Source of the DNA: Astrocystis sublimbata | Taxonomy: Eukaryota; Ascomycota; Sordariomycetes; Xylariales; Xylariaceae | Length of the DNA: 64,000 bases | Assembly (NCBI GenBank): GCA_022453515.1 | Contig: JAJNNY010000022.1 | Location: 186,001 to 250,000 of the forward strand | Direction of reading: 5' to 3' | Shown: in pieces, positions 45,354-57,236 of the stretch | How positions within the stretch are numbered: position 1 is the stretch's first letter | Layout of the letters: the number at the start of each line of letters is the position of its first letter | Notes under the pieces: generated by a model | Seen by the model: only the letters and a program-made list of their open reading frames with translations | What the model was told of the DNA's origin: nothing | Databases searched by the model: none | Made by a program: the position numbers and the translations under genes

Positions 45354-46748
45354 ATGGACGCTAATCTGGCGTTCACGCTGACAATGCATCCTTCCCCCTT
45401 CAATGCGAATACCAACAGTAGGACATCAACGCCTCACTCGTCGCATTCGCCAGCGCCGCATGTGCACGTCATGCCCTCTCGCTGGTCTCACGCCACCGCC
45501 GCCAGCACCGCGGTGGAGGCCGTCGACACCTTTGAACGTGACAACACAGCCGTGCGCCACGCCACAGGCACCCATCCAGACGTCGAATCCCAGAACGACT
45601 ACTTGCGCTACATTGAAAACGACCCCTATCACCTATCCTCCGCCTTCAAGACCGATACCGAGCTCGACGAAATCCAGGCGAGCACACGGCGCAAGCGAGA
45701 CGTCCCTCGCCGGCTCCCTCTCCAGTTCAGGGGCCGCCGTAGAGGCATCGCCGACTTCTATCGCCACCAGAATGAGACAATCCACCGCCTGTTGAAGACG
45801 GTGGAAGAGCACCGCAACGAGGCCTCCCAGGAAGTGGGAGAAGACCAACTGCGCCGCCAGATCGCCGTCTGGGGCTCCTTTGTCGCCAACATCGTCCTAT
45901 CCATCCTGCAGCTCTACGCCGCCATCTCCTCCGTCTCGCTCTCGCTGTTCACGACGGCCGCCGACTCCGTCTTCGACCCCTTCAGCAACCTGACACTGAT
46001 CCTCACGCACCGCGCCGTCAAGCGCGTCGACGCGAACCGCTTCCCGTCCGGCAAGGCGCGGCTCGAGAACGTGGGCAACATCGCCTTCTGCTTCCTGATG
46101 GGGTCCGTCTCGCTCATCCTGGTGGCCTTCTCGGTGCAGGCGCTGGCGACGCACAAGACGTCGGACCCGGCGACCAACGGGTTCCACCTGCCGTCCGTCA
46201 TCGCGGTGGCCATCGCCTTCGGCACCAAGCTCGCGCTGTTCCTGTACTGCTGGGGCATCAAGGACAAGTACAGCCAGGTGGACATCCTGTGGCAGGACCA
46301 CCGCAACGACCTGCTGATCAACGGCTTCGGCATCCTGACCTCGGTCGGCGGGGCCAAGCTCGTGTGGTGGATCGACCCGCTTGGCTCCATCCTGCTGTCG
46401 CTGCTGATCATATGCATCTGGATGCACACTGCCTTGGCCGAGTTTAAGCTGCTCGTGGGCGTGGCCGCGAGCGTGGAGACGCAGCAGCTCATCACCTACG
46501 TCTGCCTCACGCACTCGCCCGCGATCCTGGGCATCGACACCGTCCGCGTCTACCACTCGGGCCCGCGGCTGATTGCCGAGGTGGACGTCGTCATGAACCC
46601 GGATGCGACGCTGCGCGACACGCACGACGTCGCGGAGGAGCTGCAGATCAAGTTGGAGGACCTGCCGGATGTCGAGCGGGCCTATGTCCACGTGGACTAC
46701 GAGACGACGCACAAGCCGGAGCACCAGCAGTTCAAGAAAGATTTGTAG
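45354..46748 (+). CDS. cation diffusion facilitator, manganese-type signature
   Basis: An uninterrupted 464-residue frame from the ATG at 45354 (CAGCCATGG context); the frame extends upstream only without an ATG. CDF proteins export divalent metal ions from the cytosol in exchange for protons, as dimers. The first 165 residues are a Ser/His/Thr-rich disordered tail. Hydrophobic helices follow at about 170-192, 195-218, 240-265, 280-302 and 320-360. The metal-site acids are D204 and D208 (ADSVFDP) in the second helix and D315 and D319 (DHRND) in the fifth, that is DxxxD in both. In this family DxxxD pairs go with Mn2+ transporters, whereas zinc transporters use HxxxD. A C-terminal cytoplasmic domain (LGIDTVRVYHSGPRLIAEVD to ERAYVHVDYE) has the usual ferredoxin-like layout. 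The last two thirds are markedly GC-rich. Substrate and compartment are inferred. Confidence 0.92.
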   Translation: MDANLAFTLTMHPSPFNANTNSRTSTPHSSHSPAPHVHVMPSRWSHATAASTAVEAVDTFERDNTAVRHATGTHPDVESQNDYLRYIENDPYHLSSAFKTDTELDEIQASTRRKRDVPRRLPLQFRGRRRGIADFYRHQNETIHRLLKTVEEHRNEASQEVGEDQLRRQIAVWGSFVANIVLSILQLYAAISSVSLSLFTTAADSVFDPFSNLTLILTHRAVKRVDANRFPSGKARLENVGNIAFCFLMGSVSLILVAFSVQALATHKTSDPATNGFHLPSVIAVAIAFGTKLALFLYCWGIKDKYSQVDILWQDHRNDLLINGFGILTSVGGAKLVWWIDPLGSILLSLLIICIWMHTALAEFKLLVGVAASVETQQLITYVCLTHSPAILGIDTVRVYHSGPRLIAEVDVVMNPDATLRDTHDVAEELQIKLEDLPDVERAYVHVDYETTHKPEHQQFKKDL

Positions 46749-49168
46749 GACCCTTTCATTTTTAAGTTCTAGCACCATGTTTGCCGTGACCGGCGCCATG
46801 CATTCAGGGGGGCGGGGCAGGGAACAGTTCATGAGACAATGACAACGCCTGTGTGCATATCCTATGAAATACATCGTTCTTATTCTTCGAGCCTATATGT
46901 ACTTGATCATGTGAAATGCGCCCTAACTACCTGTTGCGAGTGTGGATTGATGCAATGAAGAAGTCCGTCCCTTGTACGAAAACCATTTTGAATGGGGATG
47001 CGGCTGAGCTCGACCTGTTGGAACGAGGCTCTTGGCTCTGGGCCTTACTTACCTGGGCACTTCACACTTTGGGAGTTGCCAATACCTACATGCAGGTAGG
47101 TGGTTATCTCGGTATTCTACAAAAGCCTCATATACCTATCGAGTCCTGTGCCTGCATGCACAAGTGGATTCGATTCTCCATTTCAGGTGTACGGAGTATG
47201 CAGTGGCAGTATAGTAGACTACATACCTACGTCGAGATCTGCTGCTCGTGCAGGATCTGCGCTGCATGAGTAGCAGATGACCCGACTTAGTACAGTAGAT
47301 TGGATTGAGGGGTCTGGAGCACCACGGAATGCTATGACGTCGCTTTATATCACCTAGGCCTTACGAGTACTGTAGAATTACCAGACAAAAGCGGGCGTGT
47401 CTTGATGTGGAGAATCCGCAATACAGTTCTTTTACATGCGGCCGAATAATGTGAGTCTCGTCGATAACGTTCGAGGCGTGTTATTGTAGCAGGTACACCT
47501 GGGCAGTCGAGCACGTCGACCTGTGTTACTGCATCTTGGTACCTGTTAAACCCTCTGTTGTTCTGGGGTACAGTAACCTTGTGCCCTGGATGATCCCGCA
47601 GCTCGTTTCATTCGTTGAAAAAAGTGTCAACCGTGCCCCGAGGGGTGGGACTGCGCTCGCGCATGGCGTCATTCGACGGCAGGCCGGGGAGGTTATCTTG
47701 ATTGTGAGTGGTGCACTGGGGCTTGTGTGGTTTTAGTCTACCCCAGCCCAATCTCTGAACCGGGGTACAGGATGACAGGAAATCCCACTTGGTTTGAGCA
47801 AGCTCTTTGCGCGAAGGCTGAATCGGGAAGTTTGCTAAGGGATATTTTGGAGAAAAAAAAAGGGATCGCTATTCTAAACACTCTCGAATATCACATGGCT
47901 ATTCTGGTCGCGGGAGGGCATATCGACTCGTATCTCCCACCTGGGCAGAGTCTCCCCTCTCGTTCTTGGCATGAGGTGAGGACCTAGGCAAGCTAGGTAG
48001 TGGATCTACAGAAGCTGCATCTGCATACCACATATTGCCCTCAAGCTGCAAAGTCAGGGGTCAATTGATTCGTTTTTCCAGGCATGCTCGCTACAGCCCG
48101 GTCAAGCTTGCATCCTGAATGTCACTCTGTTGCGTATTAACATGGGAAATTAAGGTCCAGAAAGGGCAAACACGAAATGCCTTGTATACATACCTGAATA
48201 AATGATATCTCTTTTTGCTAAGAGAAACCTATGTACAACAAGGATCAAGCTCTGAGCTGAACTGAGCTGGTCGCGAGATCGATCTGGTGCACGGAGCACT
48301 CGTTCTACGTGCTTCCGTGTTGGTTTTAGTGTGAAATCCTATCGATGAGTAAACATCGTAGGTACTAAGTACATATGCAGTACCTAATAACGCCATTCCT
48401 CTGCAGCTCGGTGTTCCTAGTGATGAATATATACGCCTATGGAGCTATTAATTGCTTGTCTGGTTGTTACAACATTATATGGCTAGCCATATATCTACCA
48501 AATCTTATAATAAGCTTTGTCCGTTCCGCGGTCCAGATACGCGTTCGTATCTACACTGCATACATGTATGTAGGTACCAGGTAGGTATGTACTTACCTAG
48601 GAAAAACTACTGCGCCCCGCCTCGTGCACGGTCGTCACCAATCTAACGTTGTTACACTTCTGGGAGTAGACCAGAGCTAGAGGATAGAGCTACCCAACTT
48701 CGTAAGCTGGAGGACATGATTAGGTACTATACTAGTACTATGGTTGGTACCCACGGATAGACCCGCAAAAACGCGCCATCAACAACACTCTCAACTCTTA
48801 ATACCTGCGACACTCAGCTCCAACTCGACCAGCTTAAGGTTCTGGCCTGCTCCCCGCCACGCTGCCATGCTGCCTTCGACCAAGCCGTCGACCGTCTACA
48901 TGTTCCCCTCTCCCGGAGCACCTGGTTGGGCTTGGGCTAATACTACCTTGTAGTACATCACCTCTTCTTCCCAACTTGAATCTTCTTCCTTCTTCACACA
49001 AACGTCGGATGTTTTGCCCGCTCCCGCTACAGCAACTTTCTTCGCGGCTTTCTCACGATATCTATATATCGCACCAATCTCCAGTCCCTATTTTGCCTCA
49101 CTGTTCTCCACAAGTCTAGCTAGACCCAGCATCATAGGTGGCCGATCTGCCTCGGGCGCGCGCGCGCA
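46749..49168. other. intergenic region
   Basis: About 2.4 kb without a supported gene; open frames are under 120 codons and show no domain. It includes the transporter 3' UTR and the glycogenin promoter. Palindromic GGTACC/ACCTAGG motifs occur near 48,570-48,600. A (GC)n tract (about 49,157-49,167) sits immediately before the glycogenin ATG. Confidence 0.45.
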
Positions 49169-52006
49169 ATGGCCGTGTCAGTTGGACGGGAAGGAGGAGG
49201 TAAAGGGGAGGACGTGTATGCTACAGTTCGTCAACCGCCCCAAAGCACCGCAGACTGCGCTTGCGATGATTCATATCTAACTATCTGCGCTTCTAGCTGT
49301 TAACAACAGATACATACTTACCTGGTAAGACTTCTGACTTCAATCGAAGCGTCACATGAGCTCTAACAATGTATTCCTAGGTGCCCTGGTCCTGGCGCAG
49401 TCTCTACGCGATGCTGGAACGACGAAGAAGCTGACCGCGCTGGTCACCCTCGACACCGTCTCCGCCGAAGCCATCACCGAGCTCAAGGTACGCTTGCTGC
49501 AATGCTTACCCTTGCCCGGCAGTCGAGAACCACGCTTACCCTGTGCGCCAGTCCGTCTATAACTACGTGCTGCCCGTACCTCGAATCCGCAATGCCTACC
49601 CGGCCAACCTGCAGCTGATGAACCGAACCGACCTACACTCCGCCTTCACCAAGATCAACCTCTGGAAACAGACCCAGTTTCGCAAGGTTGTCTACATAGA
49701 TGCCGACGTCGTCGCCTATCGAGCACCTGACGAGCTCTTCGACATCGCACATCCCTTTTCCGCAGCCCCCGATATTGGCTGGCCCGACATATTCAATACC
49801 GGTGTCATGGTTCTGACCCCGAACATGGGCGACTACTATGCCATGATGGCCATGGCTGAGCGGGGCATATCGTTCGATGGCGCCGATCAAGGCCTCATCA
49901 ATACGCACTTTCGGAACAACTACAACCGCATAAGCTTCACCTACAACGTCACCCCGTCTGCGCACTACCAGTACCTGCCCGCCTACCGCCACTTCCAGTC
50001 GAGCATCAGCATGGTACATTTCATCGGCTCGGACAAGCCATGGTTCAGCGGACGAAATGCGAATATTGGAAGCTCGCCATTTGACGAAATGACGGGGAGA
50101 TGGTGGTCGGTCTACGATCGCCATTACCGGAGCGGCGTAAGTTGCCTCTGGTACTCTTAGATCCCCAGGACGAACGCATACTCACACTTTCCCAGTCAAC
50201 ACCGCCCGCGTCCCAGGTATCGGACCAAGTTGGTGATTTTATGACGGCGGCAAAGCCGGTCACTGAACTCGTGCAATACCTTACCAAGGGAGAGTACCAG
50301 CCGAAAAGCTCGCATATAGAGCCATTCAAGTATCAACATGACAATGTGCATCCCTACCATGAGCATCGCGATAGTTCCTCGGCAACTCCTTCTCAGGTAC
50401 AACGCTATGACCACGATGATTCTCGCTCTGTAATACCCATGCACTATCCACCACATCACGAACATCAACACCCAAGCCCGCGGCATCATGATCCTCATCA
50501 TCATGATACCCCTATTTTTCAGACAGCCTCATCCCAATCCAGCAGTCAACAACCTGAATCCCTTGATTTTGTTTCTAGCGTTGGAATTACGTCTGCAAGC
50601 AATTACGAGGGGATTCAAACTAAGGCTGGTGACGAGCAGATTCACGTTCAAGATCGTCCCGCATCATCTCCAAAGGAAGAGGTGAAGGCCCCACCATTTC
50701 AGCCTTCAATGTCTTGCTGGGATGCTCAAAGGTTGGTTTGTTCCTTCTACCTAATTTAGCCGTAATAGCCGCTAACAGTACAACAGGCATCCACCTCCCG
50801 TGGAATCGAAGCCCGAAGCCCTGAACTTCCCTGCTACAATTTACGAGATGTCTAAAAGTACTGCTGCGTTCATCGCCCCTAAGCAGTACCCGAAACCTCC
50901 AAAAGACATGTGGTATGAAGTTCCAAAAGAAGCTCCGGCTGCTCCCTCAGAACCATTGAAACCTATCTTTCCTTGGGAGTCTAGAAGACCGAAGCCTTCT
51001 CGTATATTCAACGATGAATCACTTGGGCCGCTGAATACAGAAGCGCGTGGCCCCGACGCGCCTTCTGGTAAGAAACAGCTCGTTCTCCAGACAGGACAAC
51101 CCGCTGAGTCCTCCGTGACAGAAACTTCTTCTGCGGATACAAAGAGCGAGCCAGTGACACCCATCACACCCACCATCAAGATTTCGCTGGCGGATCCGTG
51201 GTCGTCGTTCTCGCGGTCTAACGCATGGGACGAGGTGCCGGCGATCCAAGGATACGCCGACTCCATGCAGAAGCGTCTGTCGCCAGCTCGGAAGTCCCCC
51301 GGCACCATCGACCTGCCAAGTCCCAGCGAAGGCATCGGCAGCTTCATGCAGCCGCGGCGAGGTAGCAAGCTCACCGATTTCCCAACAGAGAATGAGCGTC
51401 CTAGCCTGCCTGTGACGCCTGCGCCGATGCGCCGGTCGAACTTTTGGGGTGGTGGGAGCCCCAGCGAGGTCGAAAATGGCGGCCCGGCGCTGCCTGCCGC
51501 GGAGGGAGTCCCCGGGCAGAGCGATTGGGTATGTGTGCATGGCCGGAGGTGGAGGGTTACCGACTGCCGTTGCCGATATTATCGCTAACTCGCATTGTTT
51601 TAACTCACACAAGGATCCCATAGCACAGCTCCAAAAGTTGGCTGCGCAGCATAGCGAAGAACTTCTGAAGAAGCTTGGTGGTGGTGGTGGTGGTGGTGGT
51701 GGTGATGGTGAAGATGGCAGCGCTGGTGGTGGTAGTACTGAGATCCCGACGAGGTCTGTGCCTGCAGGCTCGGAAGAGCTAGTGTCGCCGACATATGTCG
51801 CGAGGTCAGCGGCACAGACACTCCTAAGTCCGCAGCCGGTAAAAGGAAGTGCGGGCTCGAGTCCAGTGCTCGACCTCGTGACTGGTGGCGAGGAGGTGAT
51901 GCCGAAGACCGATACTAGTACAGTTGCCGTAGCTACCTCGTTTGATGAAGAGGAAACTGTGTTCGGCAAATTACTTCCTAGTGGCGAAGGATCAACTTCG
52001 GTATAG
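49169..52006 (+). CDS. glycogenin (GT8 glycosyltransferase) with long disordered tail
   Basis: Seven exons, 49169-49225, 49297-49324, 49381-49487, 49552-50136, 50196-50731, 50787-51528 and 51614-52006, give 815 residues. Glycogenin primes glycogen synthesis by adding UDP-glucose to its own tyrosine. The GT8 domain spans about residues 14-255: EDVYATLLTTDTYLPGALVL at the start, the Mn2+-binding D114-A-D116 in KVVYIDADVVAYRAPDELF, FNTGVMVLTPN, DGADQGLIN, and HFIGSDKPW. Y-rich segments downstream (SAHYQYLPAYRHF) could include the acceptor. The tail contains PWESRRPKPSRIF and, after the last intron, DPIAQLQKLAAQHSEELLKK, both typical of filamentous fungal glycogenins. The latter resembles the C-terminal glycogen-synthase-binding helix by position, which is inference. 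A nine-glycine run comes from a GGT microsatellite. The exon 1 donor (GTTCGT) is atypical but keeps the family sequence. Confidence 0.93.
51677..51703 (+). repeat. (GGT)9 coding microsatellite
   Basis: Nine uninterrupted GGT codons encode nine glycines in the glycogenin tail, followed by GATGGTGAAGATGG. Confidence 0.95.
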
Positions 52007-52774
52007 GAGTCGATTCTGTGCTGAAGTCAAACCGCTAGAGTTGGCATCGGGACAGCAGCATATGCTTCCCCGGTAGGTAGCTACTACCTCTCCTACGTCT
52101 CAATTCTCTAGCTTGGTTTTCTTTGGGCGCGGCGTTCACTCTGTAGTCACGGTATACTACATAGGTAGTGATGTACAAAAGAGACTGGAGTGTTGGGTTT
52201 CCAAGCGACGATACGTATAAACGATGTGCTACGTCTTAAGTCTCGACATTCTTCACATATCATTCCGCCTCTTCGAGTCCTCGGACTCTTGATCGATCTA
52301 CTTGTCTAATTCTATATATGCCTTACCCCAGTCTTTCGCCCTTGTCCATCCACATCACATAATTCGATGTTTATATCTTTCCTTCCTTTAGTCCATATCG
52401 ATGCATTCACCGGTGTTTCATTGTTTTCTTTCCACGGCTGATCAGAGAAATGCATCTAGCGAGGGCTATGTTGATTGAATATGTGTCTGTGTTGCATTAT
52501 ATTAAAGGCATTTGTCTCCTTTGTACAGACCCTATATACTCGTGTTCTCGAAAGTCAAGATTAATCAATACCAACTATATATTAAATCTACCTGGTCCAT
52601 TGCATAGCACCTACTCTTATGCTCTTGATGAGTTACCATCTACCTAGGTAGCTCCTTATTATATATGCACTATTTAAACACAACCAGTAAATAGTGCAGA
52701 TAAAAATACAAAGACAAAGAAGAAAAAGTATACAATTAATAAATAGTGTCCCTAATAGAGATAGGGCAAAACAT
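52007..52774. other. intergenic region, AT-rich towards its 3' end
   Basis: About 770 bases between glycogenin and tRNA-Arg. It begins with the glycogenin 3' UTR and ends in an AT-rich stretch (AATAAATAGTG). An ACCTAGGT motif lies near 52,642. No gene is seen. Confidence 0.45.
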
Positions 52775-52864
52775 TGACCTCGCTGGGGGTCGAACCCAGA
52801 ATCTCCTGATGATCGGATTGGTTTAGAATCGTAGTCAGACGCCTTGCCATTGGGCCACGAGGCC
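52775..52864 (-). tRNA. tRNA-Arg(ACG) with short intron
   Basis: On the minus strand the acceptor arms GGCCTCG and CGAGGTC pair and are followed by discriminator A. The D arm is GCCCAATGGCAAGGC and the T arm is CTGGGTTCGACCCCCAG. The anticodon stem TCTGA/TCAGG encloses CTACGA, giving anticodon ACG. An intron of about 18 nt follows position 37. Mature length is about 72 nt. It lies in AT-rich DNA. Confidence 0.9.
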
Positions 52865-55798
52865 CGCTATATTTGCTTTCGGTAGATAGAGATTATATTC
52901 TCGCGACTTCGAGGAGTGGGAGTCATTTTAGCCCAATTTCTAGTAATCCGAACTCTAGGGTGAAGAGGGCATTTGAGAAGCTAACGGAGGTGCATACTAC
53001 GTAGTGAAGGACAAATAGAAATTGTTATTGTGTCATAGCGGCTATGATATGAGAATTGAATTACCGGCGCATTAGCATTTGGCGGGAGACGAAAACAGAC
53101 CGCAAGTCAGTTGGCTAACTGGGTGGGCGATTCATCCATTGTCTCGCCTGTGAGTGATTGGAACTGCTACTGGGACTAGAAGTAATACACTTCTGGGGAG
53201 ATAAGTGCCCTGCCACTGAATTGTAACACTTGTAGGTCAAGCCGGTCTAAGAGAGTGTAATAATTATTGACCACTTCGAGCCGTCAGCATGTGAGGCGCG
53301 TCTCATGGCGTGCTTGTCATGTATCGAAAGCCCATAACCGATGAGAACATTCGCATCTGAGGGGAAATGGCAAAAGAGTATTGCCTCGAACTGTGGCGTA
53401 TCTTCATATTTAGTGTTAAAGCACTACGATGGCAATACGTCGAAGTTTTAAGAATCACAGCATCGACATGGCTTCGTGTTAATGTTTCATCGTTATAGTC
53501 AAGAAATTGGTAGCATAAACCAAGCCCCCTGACGTTGGTTTCTTTCAGCAGGTCAAGGAGCAATGTTTCATGCCTTGACCTACAATCTTGACAATTTGCA
53601 ATATACTGTTCTAGTTTCCACTTAAAAACGTCATAAGCCATTAAGAGGTTGTGTCTGTGGCCAAAATCACAGGAGAGCACGATGGCATAGTTAAAGAACT
53701 ATGTTTTCCTTGGAGCTGCCCATGCTTTGATTCGATGTTGGATTTAGCTGTGATATTTTAACTCTGAGAAGGCATAGAAAACCAAAGCATTAAAAGCGAG
53801 TTTTGTGCTCACTTATGACATCTACCCCTCAATCCTTACATAAGCTCAACGATATCTTTGCCTCAGTTGAGCTCAATCAGTAGATGTTGAAGACTTACCA
53901 CGATGAGCAATGGGAGCATGATGAGCACAGCGCCGGCCGGTGGGAATGGTGCTTACTACGATTGTTGGACGAAGTTTTGGCTGTGTCTGTGAAACATGGT
54001 TGACCATAAGGAATGCGTACCTAGGTACATAAACACCACCGAGGGGGCGGAGGATTCTCCCTCTGAGTCTCAGACTTCACCGCAGGACGATCTTGCGTTG
54101 TAATTATTCAAATTGACTAGAACTGGTGTTGCGGGCCTCATGCCAGAAAACCCATCCTGGGAGCCAAATCAAGACCTTTGATTGGATGTGGCATAAAGAT
54201 ATGAGATGCATGTAATGTTTCTCCGCTGCGACGAGGTCCGGGTAACTAAAGTCACAACAGAGAAGAACAGCATCTGATTGGGTTCATAAGTTTCGGAACT
54301 GTTCCGCTGCAGCGAAGACAAGGTACCGGATTCTAATGGGCTACATCTGGTTGCCAATTTGAGATATGCCAGCCGATGATTGGGATCGCTCGTGCACTGG
54401 AATAAGCTGACAGGAACGCTGCAAGCTGCATACCTAAGTACTCAGCACAGAGCTGACTGGACCAAGTGTCAGTTCTACTTTATGCCGTATAATGAGTCAT
54501 GCATTCGGAAAGGGGGACTCGTCAGTTGGAAGTCGACTCCAAATAGATAGTCATAATGTTGACTACCTAGGTAAGTAAAATAGGCACTGATTAGTAGTCA
54601 TTCCTAGCCACACAAGGTATCCAAGTTCTAATCCACATGGACGAATTCTGCTTATCAAGCCCGTGATCTATGCTTTTCAGATAGTCAATTAGCGTATGTT
54701 GCATTTCCCCCGCGTTCAGGATAAGGTTACATTCCGTTTACCAATCGAATGTCACACACTTCGTAAGCACAGGTCCGGCTTTAGCTTGTGGCAAAACCTA
54801 AGCGCCAGTTGCAAAGATCTAGATCTAGATGAACTTGGTCAAAAAAGGATTTATCATGTCGGTCTCACTATCAATGAAAAAATTATTATTATTGAAATTC
54901 GCTCGCTTTGGCGTGATAACCAGCTGACTTTTAACGGATATACCAAACATCGCGACAAACAGCTTGAGCAACGCACGATGTGTTTCACGAAGCCGCCAGC
55001 CACCAGCTTCCACTCCACTGAAGATATATTCCATTTGCAGCCGCTTACACAGTCTGGCTAACATTGATATGCTATGTTCACTTTACAGCCGTCACTGCCC
55101 ATCTGACATCAGATGCTTATATCCGTGGTGTATCCGGACTGAGAGTATGTGGCACCCATCAAGTTGATGATGGTAGACTAGTCTAGTTGCCTGCCAGGCA
55201 TGATCCATGGTTGCTTATATTTCACCCTCTCCACTTCACTCCAGCACATGCGTTATGGTACCTGGGATCTGGGTCTAGCACGCATTAGTCGCATGTCGGC
55301 CAACGCAGGTCACCACTTGGCACCTATTAGTATGGAGTTGACGGCCAACGACGCGAGTCAGAACGAACGGCATCTTTCTCGACAGTCCACAAAATTCTGG
55401 GGAATGGAAACCAAGATCTCTCTTTGATCAGGGATCCTGCCTGCGGCATCTTACATATACGTTGCCCGGGGCCTCCTTTCCCACCATCTTTATTTCAAAT
55501 GAATTGTTCTTCGATTCATCAGCAAACAGAATATATATGCCTTGATGGCATTGAGACTATCGTAACTCGTTGCGTAATCAACCATCTACCGAACTTACCC
55601 GTTCATTTATTCAACTTCCAGTTCCAAAGTGGTGGTAAAATCTCGAGGGGGGCTTACGATTGGAGGGACCATGCGGATGTTCTTGTCGAAATTCCCGAAA
55701 TAATACCCTCCGCCAGACATGATAATACCTTTGCACCTCGAAGCCTGCCAATTGCATCTATTAAATTTGCCACGGATGCGTGAGAATACGTCGCTAGA
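52865..55798. other. AT-rich interval with possible gene relics
   Basis: About 2.9 kb without a convincing gene. A minus-strand frame at 53303-53641 is noted separately. A 120-codon plus-strand frame (54696-55061) has no recognisable domain and sits in AT-rich sequence. TACCTAGGTA motifs occur near 54,018 and 54,563. The last few hundred bases should include the promoter of the receptor gene. Confidence 0.4.
53303..53641 (-). CDS. doubtful small ORF, possible relic
   Basis: From the ATG at 53641 the minus strand encodes 112 residues (MAYDVFKWKLEQYIANCQDC). The composition is protein-like (amphipathic, CQDC pair, FLDYNDETLTRSHVDAVIL), yet there is no domain I recognise and the local DNA is AT-rich. 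It may be a fragment of an older gene, a small-exon gene, or chance. Confidence 0.25.
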   Translation of the reverse strand: MAYDVFKWKLEQYIANCQDCRSRHETLLLDLLKETNVRGLGLCYQFLDYNDETLTRSHVDAVILKTSTYCHRSALTLNMKIRHSSRQYSFAISPQMRMFSSVMGFRYMTSTP

Positions 55799-57236
55799 AT
55801 GAACGGCAAGGCAGTAGCACCTCCGGGCGTGCTGCGCGCGATTACTATCATCGAACGGATTGGATCCGTCTTGTCCCTGATAGGCTGTCTATTCATCATT
55901 ATCACCTACTTGGGCTCCAGTGCCTTCCGCAAACCTATCAACCGTCTGATATTCTACGCATCGTTTGGGAACATAGTGGTCAATGTTGGAACGCTTATTG
56001 CCAGAGCATACGTCGACCAGCAGGACTCGGCCGGGTGCCAGCTACAAGCCTTCTTAATCCAACAGTAAGCTTACACGCCCCCTCCGGTCCAACTTCAGCT
56101 CTCATCTTTCGTACGACAGATTCTTACCCTCGGATGCGCTATGGGCCCTTGCCATGGCTTTCAATGTGTATCTGACATTTTACTGGAAGTTCGACGCCCA
56201 GAAACTCCGGAAGATAGAGAAGTGGTATCTTTTAATTTGCTATGGGCTACCCCTCCCACCAGCACTGGCCTACATCTTCATATCTACCAAGAAAAGGGGA
56301 AGAATCTATGGCGATGCGATTCTATGGTGCTGGGTAGATACTAAGTGGGACATCCTGCGAATCGCTACTTTTTACGGACCCATTTGGTAAGTTTATTGAT
56401 CTATCATTGAGGACGTTCATCGTTGTGCTGACCTGACTTTCCGCAGGATCATTCTCGCCGGCACAATTTTCATCTATATTCGAGCAGGTGGCGAGATCTA
56501 CCGGAAACGCAGACAGCTGCGTAAACTCGACAGCAGCAGTGCCGCTGGTGGAACTGACGTCGAGATGTTCAAGTTCGAAGAGGCTTACCCGATGAAAACT
56601 ACCGAGATCAGCGTCACTTCCGAGACCTTAGCTCCACCAACGCCTGACGCCGATCCTGGTCGGGAGTCCGAGTCAAGACCTTCCCATGACCCAAAGCCGT
56701 CTGCCGCCTACTCGATTACGATCTCCTCGGAGCAAGAGCCACGTCCCGCTGCTCGCAACCCGCATGCGTCGATGATGCCGCCTCAGGCTAAGTCTAGTCG
56801 GCGGAGAAACCACGATCTCAACAGCGCAGCTTGGGCGTATACGAAATGCTCTATCCTATTCTTCACTGCGCTCGCCGTGACCTGGCTCCCGTCGTCCGCG
56901 AATAGAGTCTACAGCGTTGTCCACAGCGGCGACTCGGTCTTGGTCTTGGAGATCCTGGCCGCGGTTGTGTTGCCCCTGCAAGGCTTCTGGAACGCCGTCA
57001 TTTACGCCGTGACGTCCTGGGCTGCTGTCAAGCTGTTCGTCTCGGAGATGCTCCATCGTGCCGGGCGCGGCGGAGCCCCAGGAGGGCCGCCGACAAATCA
57101 CCAGCGGAACCGTTCCTTTACGCTCAGCAGGTCACGGAACCGCAAAGACGAGGACTCGGATAGCATGAAGGAGCTCGCCGGGAATGCGATTCCAATATCG
57201 CAAACCTCAAGAAGCAATAGTCAAATAAGAACGTAG
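55799..57236 (+). CDS. seven-transmembrane receptor, cAMP-receptor-like GPCR
   Basis: Three exons, 55799-56064, 56120-56386 and 56447-57236, give 440 residues. Helices appear at about 16-38 (IERIGSVLSLIGCLFIIITY), 50-72 (RLIFYASFGNIVVNVGTLIA), 82-110 (FLPSDALWALAMAFNVYLTF), 122-142 (WYLLICYGLPLPPALAYIFI) and 168-192 (LRIATFYGPIWIILAGTIFI). A polar loop of about 115 residues follows, then helix 6 (YTKCSILFFTALAVTWLPSS) and helix 7 (LVLEILAAVVLPLQGFWNAV). The pattern, with Trp-rich helix 3-4 and a long third cytoplasmic loop, fits the Dictyostelium cAMP-receptor-like class of fungal GPCRs. Ligands of the fungal members are unknown. The C-terminal tail is Ser/Arg-rich with likely phosphorylation sites. 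Signalling through heterotrimeric G proteins at the plasma membrane is expected from the family. Confidence 0.87.

Noticed and set aside
45897..46874. A 325-codon minus-strand frame over the CDF transporter
   Set aside because: It is antisense to a clearly recognisable membrane transporter. The Asp/Gln/Arg/His-rich composition is typical of the reverse complement of hydrophobic GC-rich codons.
51019..51969. A 316-codon minus-strand frame over glycogenin exons 6 and 7
   Set aside because: It is antisense to a spliced glycogenin model that gives a whole-codon protein with all family motifs. The poly-Pro run is the reverse of the GGT repeat.
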